64,000 nucleotides of DNA from Vibrio penaeicida (lineage in GTDB: Bacteria; Pseudomonadota; Gammaproteobacteria; Enterobacterales; Vibrionaceae): assembly GCF_019977755.1 (NCBI RefSeq), contig NZ_AP025144.1, forward strand, positions 3,534,001 through 3,598,000. The letters are read 5' to 3'. The notes beneath the pieces were generated by a model, which did not search any database, had not been told where the DNA came from, and worked only from the letters and a program-made list of their open reading frames with translations. Every line of letters starts with the position of its first letter. The stretch's first letter is position 1. Position numbers and translations under genes: made by a program. Positions 28,986 through 38,779 of the stretch are shown here, piece after piece.

Positions 28986-30782
28986 TTACGCTAGGCTTAA
29001 TAGTGGTGCACCTACCGTCACGGCATCACCTTCTTTCACGTGAATATCTTGAACAACACCGCCACGTGCAGCACGAACTTCTGTTTCCATCTTCATCGCT
29101 TCAAGAATAAGTAAAACATCACCTTCTGCTACTTCTGAGCCAGGTAGAACGTTCACCTTAAAGATGTTTCCTGCTAATGGCGCTGGAACCGCTTCTGCAT
29201 CATTTGATGCCTGTGCAACTGGAGCCGCAGCGGGTTGAGGTGCAGATGTTGGTGTAACAGAGGTTAATTGCCCCTGAGGTCCTACTTCCACATTGTAAAC
29301 CTGCCCGTCTACTTTAACGCTATAAGCTTCCACACCACCTGGAGATGAAGTGGCAGTAACTGGGGCTGATGCCGTTTCCGTTACGACAGGCTCTTTACCT
29401 GGAGCAGGTTCAAATGCGTCTGGGTTGTTTCGGTTTTTAAGGAATTTAAGACCCACTTGCGGGAACAGTGCATACGTAAGAACATCATCGACTGTATCTT
29501 CTGCTAATGATATTCCATCCTCTTTAGCTTTCGCGATAAGATCATCTGTCAGCGTATGCAGCTCTGCATTCAAAAGATCTGCTGGGCGACAGGTGATCGG
29601 CTCTGCACCTTCAAGGACTTTAGCTTGAAGTTCGGTATTTAGCTCTGCTGGTGCAGCTCCGTATTCGCCTTTCAATAATCCTGCCGTTTCTTTAGTGATG
29701 CTCTTGTAGCGCTCACCTGTTAAGACATTGATCACGGCTTGTGTACCTACGATCTGAGATGTAGGGGTAACAAGTGGGATGTAACCAAGATCTTTACGTA
29801 CTCTTGGGATCTCTTCTAATACTTCATCCAAACGATCCGCCGCACCTTGTTCTTTTAGCTGACCTTCCATATTCGTCAGCATACCGCCTGGTACTTGCGC
29901 AATCAGAATGCGAGAATCCACACCTTTTAGCTGTCCTTCCCACTTAGCGTATTTCTTACGAACCTCTCGGAAGTAAGCAGCAATAGGCTCTATTTGATCA
30001 AGCTTTAGGTTGGTATCGCGCTCAGTACCTTGGAGCATTGCAACAACTGTTTCAGTTGGCGTATGGCCGTAAGTACAACTCATGGATGAGATTGCAGTAT
30101 CAAGAATATCGATTCCTGCTTCTACAGCCTTTACTGCCGTTGCAGTCGAAAGCCCTGTAGTTGCGTGGCAGTGCAACGCCAAAGGTACATCACATGAAGA
30201 TTTAATTCGGGTAATCAGTTCCTCGGCTTCATAAGGCTTAAGAAGACCTGACATGTCTTTAATACAGAGAGAATGGCAACCAAGGTCTTCTAGGCGTTTA
30301 GCCAAATCGACCCATGTATCGGTGTTATGAACAGGGCTGGTAGTATAAGACAATGTACCTTGAGCATGTGCGCCAACATCAACAGCAGCTTTCACTGCTT
30401 TTTGGAAATTACGCACATCATTCATCGCATCGAAGATTCGAAACACATCCATGCCATTTGCATGAGCGCGCTCAACAAATTTCTCTACTACATCATCTGC
30501 GTAATGACGGTAACCAAGAAGGTTTTGACCACGCAATAGCATTTGCATTGGTGTGTTTGGCATCGCTTTTTTAAGCTCACGTAAACGCTCCCACGGATCT
30601 TCTCCTAAGAATCGAATACATGCATCAAATGTTGCGCCACCCCAAGTTTCTAAAGACCAGTATCCGACTTTATCTAGCTCCGCCGCGATAGGTAACATAT
30701 CTTCAATACGCATACGCGTGGCAAACAGTGACTGATGTGCGTCACGCAACACCACGTCGGTAAGAGCAAGTGGTTTAGACAT
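28986..30782 (-). CDS. oadA: Oxaloacetate decarboxylase, alpha subunit (biotin carboxyltransferase)
   Basis: OadA transfers the C4 carboxyl group of oxaloacetate to its own biotin. The 598-residue protein has a carboxyltransferase TIM barrel at the N-terminus ([13 protein letters not shown], with [12 protein letters not shown] supplying metal-binding histidines). A PYC_OADA domain and a Pro/Ala-rich linker (about 470-525) follow. The C-terminal biotinyl domain carries the biotinylated lysine in EAMKMETE. It lies between oadG and oadB. Confidence 0.96.
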   Translation of the reverse strand: MSKPLALTDVVLRDAHQSLFATRMRIEDMLPIAAELDKVGYWSLETWGGATFDACIRFLGEDPWERLRELKKAMPNTPMQMLLRGQNLLGYRHYADDVVEKFVERAHANGMDVFRIFDAMNDVRNFQKAVKAAVDVGAHAQGTLSYTTSPVHNTDTWVDLAKRLEDLGCHSLCIKDMSGLLKPYEAEELITRIKSSCDVPLALHCHATTGLSTATAVKAVEAGIDILDTAISSMSCTYGHTPTETVVAMLQGTERDTNLKLDQIEPIAAYFREVRKKYAKWEGQLKGVDSRILIAQVPGGMLTNMEGQLKEQGAADRLDEVLEEIPRVRKDLGYIPLVTPTSQIVGTQAVINVLTGERYKSITKETAGLLKGEYGAAPAELNTELQAKVLEGAEPITCRPADLLNAELHTLTDDLIAKAKEDGISLAEDTVDDVLTYALFPQVGLKFLKNRNNPDAFEPAPGKEPVVTETASAPVTATSSPGGVEAYSVKVDGQVYNVEVGPQGQLTSVTPTSAPQPAAAPVAQASNDAEAVPAPLAGNIFKVNVLPGSEVAEGDVLLILEAMKMETEVRAARGGVVQDIHVKEGDAVTVGAPLLSLA

Positions 30783-30814
30783 GCTGATTAACTCCTTTTA
30801 ATTTTTATCCGACA

Positions 30815-31072
30815 TTACTTCACAGCAGACGCACGGTGTTTATGTATAGCAGCAGAAATTGCCGCAACCACCTGTGGCTGAACTCCAGAAGTACTGGATT
30901 GAATTTTTTTTGCTTGTACTGGTGCAATGCTCGGTTGGGGTGCTTCTTCTGGCACCAACTTAGACAGTAACCGAACAAGATAAACGAGAATGGTTAGGAA
31001 TACGAAAACAACGGCCATGCCAGTAAGCATAAGGACCGCTGCATCTCCTAGCAGGCTTCCAATATTAGTCAT
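30815..31072 (-). CDS. oadG: Oxaloacetate decarboxylase, gamma subunit
   Basis: OadG is the small subunit that holds OadA to the membrane. The 85 residues have one N-terminal membrane helix (about 10-35, GDAAVLMLTGMAVVFVFLTI) and a Pro-rich cytoplasmic tail. The tail here is Gln/Ser-rich and ends KHRASAVK, without the obvious His-rich zinc tail seen in some homologues. First gene of oadGAB, with a clear upstream promoter. Confidence 0.9.
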   Translation of the reverse strand: MTNIGSLLGDAAVLMLTGMAVVFVFLTILVYLVRLLSKLVPEEAPQPSIAPVQAKKIQSSTSGVQPQVVAAISAAIHKHRASAVK

Positions 31073-31149
31073 GTTGCTTCCTTTCTATGTCATCCTGACA
31101 ATAACTTATGCACACACTCCCTCAATATAGTGGGCATAAGTGGTCTAGG

Positions 31150-31177
31150 ATTATCTCGATTGGTAAAATTTTGTCAA
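31150..31177 (-). promoter_or_regulatory. Sigma-70 promoter of oadGAB
   Basis: Reading minus, -35 TTGACA (perfect) and -10 GATAAT (5 of 6) are separated by 16 bases. They lie about 80 bases upstream of oadG. Between the promoter and the tRNA terminator (31178-31414) the sequence is AT-rich, and I see no further gene. Confidence 0.7.
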
Positions 31178-31414
31178 TTTTGTTTAATAAGCTATTTAAT
31201 ATTCTGCACAAACATGCGACTTTTTTGACTAGTTATTGCATACAAATACGCCACACAAACCCGATTTCACCATAGTTACTGTGGCTTTTACCAAACATAA
31301 TGAAATTCTGTATCGAATACTGAGAGGAACTTAAAAAAATAATTTTTATTCTTTAAAAACAACAGGATGTAAAAATAAAGATAATAAAATGATAATGAGA
31401 TGTTAACAGGCATA

Positions 31415-31446
31415 AAAAAAGCCTCGCAAATGCGAGGCTTTTTATT
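31415..31446. terminator. Terminator of the tRNA operon
   Basis: AAAAAGCCTCGCA and TGCGAGGCTTTTT form a long perfect stem with a small loop, and run-on A/T on both sides. It lies just past the last tRNA-Arg on the minus strand. Confidence 0.9.
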
Positions 31447-31450
31447 GAAA

Positions 31451-31527
31451 TGGCGCGCTCGGAAGGATTCGAACCTTCGACCGCCTGGTTCGTAGCCAGG
31501 TACTCTATCCAGCTGAGCTACGAGCGC
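31451..31527 (-). tRNA. tRNA-Arg(ACG), type A, copy 1
   Basis: A 77-base cloverleaf with encoded CCA. The acceptor stem starts GCGCTCG and pairs with CGAGCGC. The anticodon loop reads CTACGAA, giving anticodon ACG, which TadA is expected to deaminate to ICG. The T-stem is GAAGG with CCTTC. Confidence 0.97.
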
Positions 31528-31578
31528 GCTGTGTTCAATATTACATGAGTAATATCAGGATCTAATGACCCTTAATAG

Positions 31579-31655
31579 TGGCGCGTCCTGGAGGATTCGA
31601 ACCTCCGACCGCCTGGTTCGTAGCCAGGTACTCTATCCAGCTGAGCTAAGGACGC
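31579..31655 (-). tRNA. tRNA-Arg(ACG), type B, copy 1
   Basis: A 77-base tRNA with encoded CCA and the same anticodon loop as type A. The acceptor stem is GCGTCCT with AGGACGC and the T-stem GGAGG with CCTCC. Both stems differ from type A by paired changes. Confidence 0.97.
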
Positions 31656-31692
31656 GAAGTCTGTACGGCAGATGCCTAACAGTTTTAAATAA

Positions 31693-31769
31693 TGGCGCGC
31701 TCGGAAGGATTCGAACCTTCGACCGCCTGGTTCGTAGCCAGGTACTCTATCCAGCTGAGCTACGAGCGC
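31693..31769 (-). tRNA. tRNA-Arg(ACG), type A, copy 2
   Basis: The 77-base tRNA carries CCA, anticodon ACG and the type A acceptor stem, and is identical to copy 1. Confidence 0.97.
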
Positions 31770-31820
31770 GCTGTGTTCGATATTACATGAGTAATATCAG
31801 GATCTAATGACCCTTAATAG

Positions 31821-31897
31821 TGGCGCGTCCTGGAGGATTCGAACCTCCGACCGCCTGGTTCGTAGCCAGGTACTCTATCCAGCTGAGCTAAGGACGC
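31821..31897 (-). tRNA. tRNA-Arg(ACG), type B, copy 2
   Basis: The 77-base tRNA has the type B acceptor stem and T-stem, anticodon ACG and encoded CCA. Confidence 0.97.
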
Positions 31898-31934
31898 GAA
31901 GTCTGTATGGCAGATGCCTTACAGTTTTAAATAA

Positions 31935-32011
31935 TGGCGCGCTCGGAAGGATTCGAACCTTCGACCGCCTGGTTCGTAGCCAGGTACTCTATCCAGCTGA
32001 GCTACGAGCGC
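31935..32011 (-). tRNA. tRNA-Arg(ACG), type A, copy 3
   Basis: The 77-base tRNA is identical to the other type A copies. It is the end of the 242-bp tandem series. Confidence 0.97.
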
Positions 32012-32077
32012 GCAGGTTGTGAACTATATCACATTTCATTTCTTCAGAAACAAAAAAATTGACCTTTGGCCAATAAA

Positions 32078-32170
32078 TGGCGGTGAGGGAGGGATTCGAA
32101 CCCTCGATACGGCTACAAACCGTATACTCCCTTAGCAGGGGAGCGCCTTCAGCCTCTCGGCCACCTCACC
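32078..32170 (-). tRNA. tRNA-Ser(GCT), copy 1
   Basis: A 93-base tRNA with the long variable arm of the serine class. The acceptor is GGTGAGG with CCTCACC, the anticodon region reads CTGCTAA (anticodon GCU, codons AGC/AGU), and CCA is encoded. Confidence 0.97.
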
Positions 32171-32197
32171 GCATTACATTCCAAAACTTAGGAATAA

Positions 32198-32274
32198 TGG
32201 CGCGCTCGGAAGGATTCGAACCTTCGACCGCCTGGTTCGTAGCCAGGTACTCTATCCAGCTGAGCTACGAGCGC
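32198..32274 (-). tRNA. tRNA-Arg(ACG), type A, copy 4
   Basis: A 77-base type A tRNA-Arg. It lies between the two tRNA-Ser copies, suggesting a Ser-Arg duplication separate from the 242-bp array. Confidence 0.97.
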
Positions 32275-32329
32275 GCTTTGTCTTATTGGACGTTGAAAAT
32301 ATCAACATTTATAAGAGCATGTGCAAGAA

Positions 32330-32422
32330 TGGCGGTGAGGGAGGGATTCGAACCCTCGATACGGCTACAAACCGTATACTCCCTTAGCAGGGGAGCGCCT
32401 TCAGCCTCTCGGCCACCTCACC
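32330..32422 (-). tRNA. tRNA-Ser(GCT), copy 2
   Basis: The 93-base tRNA is identical to the first tRNA-Ser. It is the first tRNA of the transcript, directly downstream of the promoter at 32438-32465. Confidence 0.97.
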
Positions 32423-32437
32423 GTCTTGCGGAGGCAC

Positions 32438-32465
32438 ATATTACGATTTACCAAAAATATGTCAA
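32438..32465 (-). promoter_or_regulatory. Stable-RNA promoter of the eight-tRNA operon
   Basis: Reading minus, perfect -35 TTGACA and -10 TAATAT (5 of 6) are separated by 16 bases. The discriminator that follows, GTGCCTCCGC, is GC-rich, the hallmark of ppGpp-sensitive stable RNA promoters. Growth-rate control is inferred. Confidence 0.85.
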
Positions 32466-32570
32466 ACATTTTCTTGGCATAATTTGCAAAAAATGGCTTA
32501 AGCGTTGGGTATTTAATCAAAGCGGCGGGAAATTAAACTTTTCCTGTTACACACCATTTAAACCGTTATT

Positions 32571-32598
32571 AAAAAGGCCAGCGTTTGCTGACCTTTTT
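32571..32598 (-). terminator. Rho-independent terminator of csrA
   Basis: AAAAAGGYCAGC-type halves (one G-U wobble) form a 12-base stem with a GTTT loop and A/T flanks, immediately after the csrA stop codon. Confidence 0.85.
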
Positions 32599-32602
32599 AA
32601 TG

Positions 32603-32800
32603 TTAGTAGTTGCCTGAAGCAGAACCACCGTTGCCTTTCTCGGCTTGTATACGCATGTAGATTTCTTCACGGTGTACGGATACTTCTTTTGGCGCATTAA
32701 CACCAATTCGAACCTGGTTACCTTTAACACCAAGCACGGTGACAGTTACTTCATCACCGATCATAAGAGTTTCACCTACGCGGCGAGTCAAAATTAGCAT
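32603..32800 (-). CDS. csrA: Carbon storage regulator CsrA
   Basis: CsrA is a dimeric RNA-binding protein that blocks translation or alters stability of target mRNAs, sequestered by CsrB-type small RNAs in vibrios. The 65 residues start [20 protein letters not shown], with the second RNA-binding edge at [16 protein letters not shown]. The ATG is preceded by AAGGAG. It lies downstream of alaS and aspartokinase, the common gammaproteobacterial order. Confidence 0.98.
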   Translation of the reverse strand: MLILTRRVGETLMIGDEVTVTVLGVKGNQVRIGVNAPKEVSVHREEIYMRIQAEKGNGGSASGNY

Positions 32801-32886
32801 TCTTGTGCTCCTTGAGTAATCTCTGATTTATTTTTCTCTATGATGTCACCATCTTAGGCAATTAACAATTCCATAATGTTATTTGG

Positions 32887-34083
32887 CTATGAAACCATTA
32901 GCTTTTGGTGCCCATCAAGCTCTAAATGTCCAGCTACAATAAAATTGTGAAGATGATTTGAAATCTCTTCTATTCTCTCTGGTTCAATGAAGTATGTACA
33001 AGAGCGGTTGCTCTTCACTTCACCTAACAATGGAATTTGATGCTGTGCGAATTCATCAGTAAGCGCAGCATGCACTTCTTGGATTCGACAACCAACACAG
33101 CTGATTGCTGATACCCGAGTAGTCTTTTCAATACTCTCAGAAGCAATAAGTGATAACTTCGCGAGAGAACTCTGTGGAATGACAATATCCGATACTTTCA
33201 CATCTTCCGCCGTCGCCCAAACATCAATCCCTAACATTTGGCTTTGATCTCGAATAGACTGCAATGCGCTTGATTTAACCTCAACAACAATCAAATCACG
33301 CTGGATAGCGAGCCCGCATATCGGACTATCAGACTGCTCTCCGGTCACCAAAGTTCCCGAATTTTCAGAAAATGAAGAAAGAACACGTAAAGGAATACCG
33401 TGTTTCCATGCATGAATGACAGAAGGTAAGTGCAATACTTTCGCCCCTTTCCTGGCCATTTCTTCCATACTAGGAAAGTCAATTTCCGTTAGTTTACGTG
33501 CACTTTTTACGATGCGCGGATCGCATGTATAAATGCCATCAACGTCAGTAAAGATCTGACATTCTACAGCGTTTAACGCACCCGCAAGTGCCACTGCGGT
33601 CGTGTCCGATCCTCCGCGCCCAAGGGTGGTAATATTGCCACTTTCAGAAACTCCCTGAAAGCCTGCGACGATCACTACGTGGTCATTCTCTAAATAGCTC
33701 TGAATCGTATTGGTATCAATCGATTCGATAGACGCGTCGTTGTGGAAACCATTCGTTTTAATACCCGCTTGGCTGCCAGTTAGCGATACAGCATTCACAC
33801 CTTTTTTGTTCAAGGTCATGGCCAAAAGTGCCATTGAAACTTGCTCGCCTGCTGATAACAATACATCTAACTCTCGGGCAGTTGGTACAGAATCAATCTG
33901 TTGAGCCAACCCCAACAAGCGGTTTGTTTCACCTGACATTGCAGAAACGACAACCACAAGCTGCTTCCCTTCTTGCTTGGTTTTTATGATGCGCTCAGCA
34001 ACTGCCTCAATGCGCTCAATCGAACCAACCGAAGTTCCGCCGAACTTCTGAACTACTAAAGATTCACGTAATGACTGTGTCAC
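32887..34083 (-). CDS. lysC: Aspartate kinase
   Basis: Aspartate kinase phosphorylates aspartate as the first step to lysine, threonine, methionine and diaminopimelate. The 398-residue protein has the catalytic amino acid kinase domain (about 8-240; VVQKFGGTSVGS, TLGRGGSDTTAVALAG, FTDVDGIYTCDPRI, and MARKGAKVLH). A C-terminal regulatory region of paired ACT domains follows (about 260-390). It is a monofunctional enzyme, without a homoserine dehydrogenase. It is a second aspartokinase type next to alaS, as in other vibrios; which end product inhibits it cannot be read from sequence. Confidence 0.9.
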   Translation of the reverse strand: MTQSLRESLVVQKFGGTSVGSIERIEAVAERIIKTKQEGKQLVVVVSAMSGETNRLLGLAQQIDSVPTARELDVLLSAGEQVSMALLAMTLNKKGVNAVSLTGSQAGIKTNGFHNDASIESIDTNTIQSYLENDHVVIVAGFQGVSESGNITTLGRGGSDTTAVALAGALNAVECQIFTDVDGIYTCDPRIVKSARKLTEIDFPSMEEMARKGAKVLHLPSVIHAWKHGIPLRVLSSFSENSGTLVTGEQSDSPICGLAIQRDLIVVEVKSSALQSIRDQSQMLGIDVWATAEDVKVSDIVIPQSSLAKLSLIASESIEKTTRVSAISCVGCRIQEVHAALTDEFAQHQIPLLGEVKSNRSCTYFIEPERIEEISNHLHNFIVAGHLELDGHQKLMVS

Positions 34084-34218
34084 CTTTCTTCACCATCCTG
34101 GGGCTTAATCCCCGTTGTTATTACACAAAAGCGATTGAACACGAAGCCATCATATTCAAAGCGACTAAATACAAATGCCACTGACTTTATCAGCCAGTGG
34201 CAGTCAAAAATACAAAAG

Positions 34219-36801
34219 TTACAAACGCTCTTCTAGCCACGCATCAACAGACGACAAAGCTTCTGGCAGTGCAGTTGCATCCGTACCACCAGCTTGAGCC
34301 ATGTCTGGACGACCGCCACCCTTGCCACCGACTTGTTGAGCAACCATGTTAACTAGCTCACCTGCTTTTACCTTACCAGTCAGGTCTTTAGTTACACCAG
34401 CAATCAAGCCAACTTTGTCTCCAGATACGTTACCCAACATAATGATGCCGCTGCCCAGTTGATTTTTTAGCTCATCAACCATGCCACGCAGTGCTTTATT
34501 GTCAGCACCGTCTAACTTAGAAACCAATACTTTCACGCCAGCGATTTCTTTTACTTGGCTCGTTAGGCTCGCGCTAGCTTGAGAAGCCAGTTTATCTTTC
34601 AGCTGTTGAATCTCTTTTTCTAAAGCTTTTGCTTTGTTCGCGGCTTCAGACAATTTGGCTTCGAACTTATCATGGCTTGCTTCGATCGCGTCTAGTGCAC
34701 CTTCACCGGTCACCGCTTCAATACGACGGATACCTGCTGCGATACCACCTTCTGAAACAATCTTAAATAGGCCGATATCACCAGTGCTGGACGCATGAAT
34801 ACCACCACAAAGCTCGGTTGAGAATTCTCCCATCGACAGCACACGGACTTCGTCGTCATACTTCTCGCCAAATAGCGCCATCGCACCTTTCGCTTTAGCA
34901 GACTCAATATCCATGATGTCCGTTTTAATTGTGTGATTGCGACGCACATGCGTGTTTACTAGGCGTTCTACTTCTTTGATTTCTGCCGGAGTCATGGCTT
35001 CCAAGTGAGAGAAGTCAAAACGCAAGTTATCGGCTTTAACTAGTGACCCTTTCTGCATAACATGTTCGCCAAGTACTCGACGTAGCGCTTCATGCAGTAA
35101 GTGAGTTGCTGAGTGGTTTAAAGAAATAGCCGCGCGGCGCTCTGCATCCACATTGGTCGATACGCTGTCGCTTTTCGCTAAAACACCTTCAGAAAGAACA
35201 CCGTGATGAGCAATGGCATTACCCAGCTTTTGTGTGTCTTCCACTATGAACAACCCAGTGTCTGTTTTTAACACGCCGGTATCACCACACTGACCACCAG
35301 ACTCGGCATAGAAAGGTGTTTCACCTAGAACAATGATCGCTTTGTCACCAGCGGACAGAGATTCAACTTCTTCCCCTTCCACAAAAATGCCTGTAACAGA
35401 GCTCTGACCTTCGGTTGCTGAATAACCTTGGAATTCAGTTGTCGCATCAATCTTAATAGATGAGTTGTAGTCGGTGCCAAATTGACCTGCTTCACGAGCA
35501 CGCTGACGCTGTGCTTCCATCGCTTTCTCGAAACCTTCTTCATCGATCGCAAGTTCTCGCTCACGAGCAACATCATTGGTTAAGTCAGCTGGGAAACCGT
35601 ATGTGTCATAAAGCTTAAATACTGTTTCACCATCCAGAACGTTACCTTCAAGGCTATCTAATGCGTCGTTCAGAATGGTCATGCCGCGTTCAAGAGTACG
35701 ACCAAAGTTCTCTTCTTCGATTCGAAGTACTTTTTCAACAATGGCTTGCTGTTTTTTCAACTCAACGCCAGCAGTCCCCATCACGTCAGCAAGTGCACCC
35801 ACCAATTTGTGGAAAAACGCACCCTGCGCACCTAGCTTGTTGCCATGACGAACAGCACGACGAATGATTCGGCGAAGTACGTAACCGCGTCCTTCATTAG
35901 AAGGCATAACACCATCAACGATTAGGAATGCACAAGATCGGATATGGTCAGCGACAACGCGAAGCGATTGATTCGATAGATCGTCATAGCCAGTCACTTC
36001 CGCCGCGGCTTTGATTAATGTTTGGAATACATCAATTTCATAGTTTGAGTGTACACCCTGCATAATCGCAGAAATTCGTTCAATACCCATTCCGGTATCG
36101 ACAGAAGGCTTTGGTAGCGGTTCCATCGTGCCATCGGCATGACGGTTAAATTGCATGAAAACGTTGTTCCAGATTTCGATGAATCGATCACCATCTTCTT
36201 CTGGTGTACCTGGACGTCCACCCCAAATGTGATCACCGTGATCGTAGAAGATCTCAGTACAAGGACCACACGGACCTGTATCGCCCATTTGCCAGAAGTT
36301 ATCTGACTCGTATGGCTTACCGCCTTCTTTATCGCCAATACGAACGATACGGTCAGCTGGAACACCCACTTTCTTGTTCCAGATTTCGAACGCTTCATCA
36401 TCGGTTTCGTAAATCGTCACCAACAAGCGATCTTGAGGCAGTTTTAATACGACCGTCAGAAATTCCCAAGCAAACGCGATAGCATCTTCTTTGAAGTAAT
36501 CACCAAAACTGAAATTACCCAACATCTCGAAGAAAGTGTGGTGGCGAGCAGTAAAGCCCACGTTTTCTAAATCGTTGTGCTTACCGCCAGCACGTACACA
36601 GCGTTGAGACGTAGTCGCTCGGGTGTAGGCTCGTTTTTCTAAGCCTAGGAAACAATCTTTAAATTGGTTCATTCCTGCGTTAGTGAACAGCAGGGTTGGA
36701 TCGTTATGTGGTACTAACGATGAACTGTCTACGATTTGGTGTCCTTTGCTTTCAAAGAACTTGAGGAACGCGTTGCGAACCTCGTCAGTGCTCATGTACA
36801 T
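34219..36801 (-). CDS. alaS: Alanyl-tRNA synthetase
   Basis: AlaS charges tRNA-Ala and edits mischarged Ser and Gly. The 860-residue class II enzyme shows the catalytic core ([34 protein letters not shown]). The editing domain has the zinc histidines in [13 protein letters not shown] and Cys/His in [13 protein letters not shown]. The C-terminal DHHA1 domain ends around [16 protein letters not shown] place the start at ATG 36801 ([20 protein letters not shown]), which has AGGAAGAG upstream. A 14-residue longer in-frame extension (to 36843) has no such support. Confidence 0.96.
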   Translation of the reverse strand: MYMSTDEVRNAFLKFFESKGHQIVDSSSLVPHNDPTLLFTNAGMNQFKDCFLGLEKRAYTRATTSQRCVRAGGKHNDLENVGFTARHHTFFEMLGNFSFGDYFKEDAIAFAWEFLTVVLKLPQDRLLVTIYETDDEAFEIWNKKVGVPADRIVRIGDKEGGKPYESDNFWQMGDTGPCGPCTEIFYDHGDHIWGGRPGTPEEDGDRFIEIWNNVFMQFNRHADGTMEPLPKPSVDTGMGIERISAIMQGVHSNYEIDVFQTLIKAAAEVTGYDDLSNQSLRVVADHIRSCAFLIVDGVMPSNEGRGYVLRRIIRRAVRHGNKLGAQGAFFHKLVGALADVMGTAGVELKKQQAIVEKVLRIEEENFGRTLERGMTILNDALDSLEGNVLDGETVFKLYDTYGFPADLTNDVARERELAIDEEGFEKAMEAQRQRAREAGQFGTDYNSSIKIDATTEFQGYSATEGQSSVTGIFVEGEEVESLSAGDKAIIVLGETPFYAESGGQCGDTGVLKTDTGLFIVEDTQKLGNAIAHHGVLSEGVLAKSDSVSTNVDAERRAAISLNHSATHLLHEALRRVLGEHVMQKGSLVKADNLRFDFSHLEAMTPAEIKEVERLVNTHVRRNHTIKTDIMDIESAKAKGAMALFGEKYDDEVRVLSMGEFSTELCGGIHASSTGDIGLFKIVSEGGIAAGIRRIEAVTGEGALDAIEASHDKFEAKLSEAANKAKALEKEIQQLKDKLASQASASLTSQVKEIAGVKVLVSKLDGADNKALRGMVDELKNQLGSGIIMLGNVSGDKVGLIAGVTKDLTGKVKAGELVNMVAQQVGGKGGGRPDMAQAGGTDATALPEALSSVDAWLEERL

Positions 36802-37056
36802 GCAGCTCTTCCTGAAAATAGTCGAGTTAGAATTTTGCCACATTGTATACCCAACCGACCTAAAGATGCGAGATTCAACAAGAATTTATTCGCGCAACGA
36901 ATCACCGTTTCTAAAAGAAAAATGAAAACAGAATCTTAGGAAGATCGAATTAGACGATTATTGATAGAAAAAGGAAGATAAGGTACAGCAATTGGTATTA
37001 CGAAGAAGAAATAGGGATTAGAACAGAATGTGTGTTGGAGTGCCTAGGGTCCCGCC

Positions 37057-37518
37057 CTATTCTTCATCACTTAACGCATAGCTGATTTGGTCAAAACTAT
37101 AACCACGATATTGCAAAAAACGCACTTGTTTAGCGTATTCCTTCTGGTCTTTAGCTTTTATGCCTTTAAACTTTTTTTCTGCTGCCGCTTTTGCCAATTC
37201 AAACCAATCTTGTGGCTCCTCTTGCATTGCCTCTTCAATCACCGATTCCGATATGCGTTTTTGACTTAACTCTTGTCGAATACGGCGCTCGCCATGACCT
37301 TTGTAAACGTGTTGACGTATCTGGCTTTTGGCGTAGCGAAGATCATCGAGATAATTATGATCGATACAGAAATTCATCGCTTCTTGAATCTGCTCTTCAT
37401 CGTACCCTTTAAAAGCCAGCTTTTGGTAGAGTTCGTATTCACCATGATCACGTCGACTGAGCAGTTGAATGGCAGCTTCTTTACTTGAAAGGGTAGGAGG
37501 ATTTTTCTTTGGATACAT
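37057..37518 (-). CDS. recX: RecA regulator RecX
   Basis: RecX inhibits RecA by capping or destabilising its filament. The 153-residue product, starting [20 protein letters not shown], has the three helical RecX repeats, with [20 protein letters not shown] near the C-terminus. I chose the ATG at 37518. The longer open frame to 37590 runs through the recA terminator hairpin and is not supported. It is 113 bases after recA on the same strand and is probably expressed by read-through of the hairpin at 37589-37616. Confidence 0.93.
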   Translation of the reverse strand: MYPKKNPPTLSSKEAAIQLLSRRDHGEYELYQKLAFKGYDEEQIQEAMNFCIDHNYLDDLRYAKSQIRQHVYKGHGERRIRQELSQKRISESVIEEAMQEEPQDWFELAKAAAEKKFKGIKAKDQKEYAKQVRFLQYRGYSFDQISYALSDEE

Positions 37519-37543
37519 ACTCAAAACTTCAACGAAAACAGGT

Positions 37544-37581
37544 GATATAAGTGCTTTAACTAGATATAAGTGCTTTAACTT
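37544..37581. repeat. 19-bp tandem duplication between recA and recX
   Basis: GATATAAGTGCTTTAACTA is followed directly by GATATAAGTGCTTTAACTT. It lies between the recX start and the recA terminator hairpin. It may be a recent slip duplication or may affect recX expression. Confidence 0.8.
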
Positions 37582-37588
37582 AATACAC

Positions 37589-37616
37589 AAAAGCCCTGCA
37601 TTGCAGGGCTTTTTTA
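37589..37616. terminator. Leaky terminator between recA and recX
   Basis: AAAGCCCTGCA and TGCAGGGCTTT form a strong hairpin. Reading minus (the recA direction), only TTTTGTGT follows, whereas the plus direction has six T residues. Termination after recA is therefore likely partial, which suits read-through into recX. Confidence 0.7.
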
Positions 37617-37631
37617 AATCAATGAAGAGAA

Positions 37632-38672
37632 TTAAAACTCTTCTTCTTTTGGCTTCTCGCCAACTTCTGGCTCTTCAGGTTGTGCTACAACCAAAAGCAT
37701 GTCACGAAGCTTGGTGTCGATCTCTTTCGCTACATCTGTATGCTCACGAAGGTATTTACCTGCATTCGCCTTACCTTGACCAATTTTGTCGCCATTATAG
37801 CTGTACCAAGCACCGGCTTTCTCAACCAACTTATGCTTCACACCCAAGTCGATAAGTTCACCTTCGCGGTTAAAGCCTTGACCGTACATAATTTGAGTTT
37901 CAGCCTGCTTAAACGGTGCAGCAATTTTGTTCTTAACTACTTTAATGCGAGTCTCGTTACCGACGATTTCGTCACCATCTTTGATGGAACCCGTACGACG
38001 AATATCAAGACGAACAGATGCGTAGAATTTCAGTGCGTTACCACCTGTAGTGGTTTCTGGGTTACCAAACATTACGCCGATCTTCATACGGATTTGGTTG
38101 ATGAAGATACACATACAATTTGATTGTTTAAGATTACCCGTTAGCTTACGCATGGCTTGAGAAAGCATACGTGCTTGAAGACCCATGTGGCTGTCGCCCA
38201 TCTCACCTTCAATTTCTGCTTTTGGTGTCAGTGCTGCTACGGAGTCAACAACCATAACGTCGATGGCACCTGAACGGGCTAGTGCATCACAGATTTCTAG
38301 CGCTTGTTCACCCGTATCTGGCTGAGAAACAAGTAAAGCATCGATATCGACACCCAGTTTCTTCGCGTAGATAGGGTCCAACGCATGTTCTGCATCTATG
38401 AACGCACAGGTCTTACCTTCACGTTGTGCTGCTGCGATAAGCTCTAGAGTTAGCGTGGTTTTACCCGAACTCTCTGGACCATAGACTTCTACGATACGCC
38501 CCATTGGCAATCCACCAGCACCCAAAGCGATATCCAGTGAAAGTGAACCTGTAGAGATGGTTTCAACATCCATCGTACGGTTATCACCAAGGCGCATGAT
38601 AGAGCCTTTACCGAATTGCTTTTCAATTTGTCCAAGTGCTGCGGCTAACGCCTTTTGTTTGTTATCGTCCAT
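37632..38672 (-). CDS. recA: Recombinase RecA
   Basis: RecA catalyses strand exchange and is the co-protease for LexA cleavage. The 346-residue product begins [20 protein letters not shown]. It contains Walker [10 protein letters not shown], the [11 protein letters not shown]alker B region, the L1/L2 loops ([12 protein letters not shown] and [20 protein letters not shown]) and an acidic C-tail. I chose the ATG at 38672 (GGAG 7 bases upstream); an in-frame start four codons earlier exists but is unlike the family. Transcribed with the LexA-controlled promoter at 38711-38738. pncC precedes it and recX follows. Confidence 0.98.
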   Translation of the reverse strand: MDDNKQKALAAALGQIEKQFGKGSIMRLGDNRTMDVETISTGSLSLDIALGAGGLPMGRIVEVYGPESSGKTTLTLELIAAAQREGKTCAFIDAEHALDPIYAKKLGVDIDALLVSQPDTGEQALEICDALARSGAIDVMVVDSVAALTPKAEIEGEMGDSHMGLQARMLSQAMRKLTGNLKQSNCMCIFINQIRMKIGVMFGNPETTTGGNALKFYASVRLDIRRTGSIKDGDEIVGNETRIKVVKNKIAAPFKQAETQIMYGQGFNREGELIDLGVKHKLVEKAGAWYSYNGDKIGQGKANAGKYLREHTDVAKEIDTKLRDMLLVVAQPEEPEVGEKPKEEEF

Positions 38673-38710
38673 CCGTATCTCCACACAACGTGTTCGTGAT
38701 TATGCTGGCT

Positions 38711-38738
38711 ATTATACTGTTGATTCATACAGTGTCTA
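38711..38738 (-). promoter_or_regulatory. recA promoter with a LexA box filling the spacer
   Basis: Reading minus, -35 TAGACA and -10 TATAAT (perfect) are separated by 16 bases. Those 16 bases, 38717-38732 on the plus strand, are exactly CTGT, eight bases, ACAG: a LexA operator. Bound LexA would cover both promoter boxes. LexA control of recA is established in vibrios. Confidence 0.88.
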
Positions 38739-38779
38739 TACCTGTATGAAAAAATTTCTCGATAGAGCACTTAACTCTG

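Larger units (their letters stand above)
31451..32011. repeat. 242-bp tandem tRNA-Arg repeat
   Basis: tRNA-Arg type A and type B alternate with near-identical spacers. The distance from type A to type A is exactly 242 bases twice (31451, 31693, 31935), and from type B to type B once (31579, 31821). This indicates two-and-a-half tandem copies made by unequal recombination. Confidence 0.9.

Noticed and set aside
31451..32422. The repeated tRNA region as a CRISPR array
   Set aside because: The repeats are complete tRNA genes with intact cloverleaf features; no cas genes are nearby.
31565..32700. Open frames across the tRNA cluster (WRIRTSDRLVRSQVL-type and VREGFEPSIRL-type peptides)
   Set aside because: They are antisense translations of tRNA-Arg and tRNA-Ser genes, a known source of false protein annotations.
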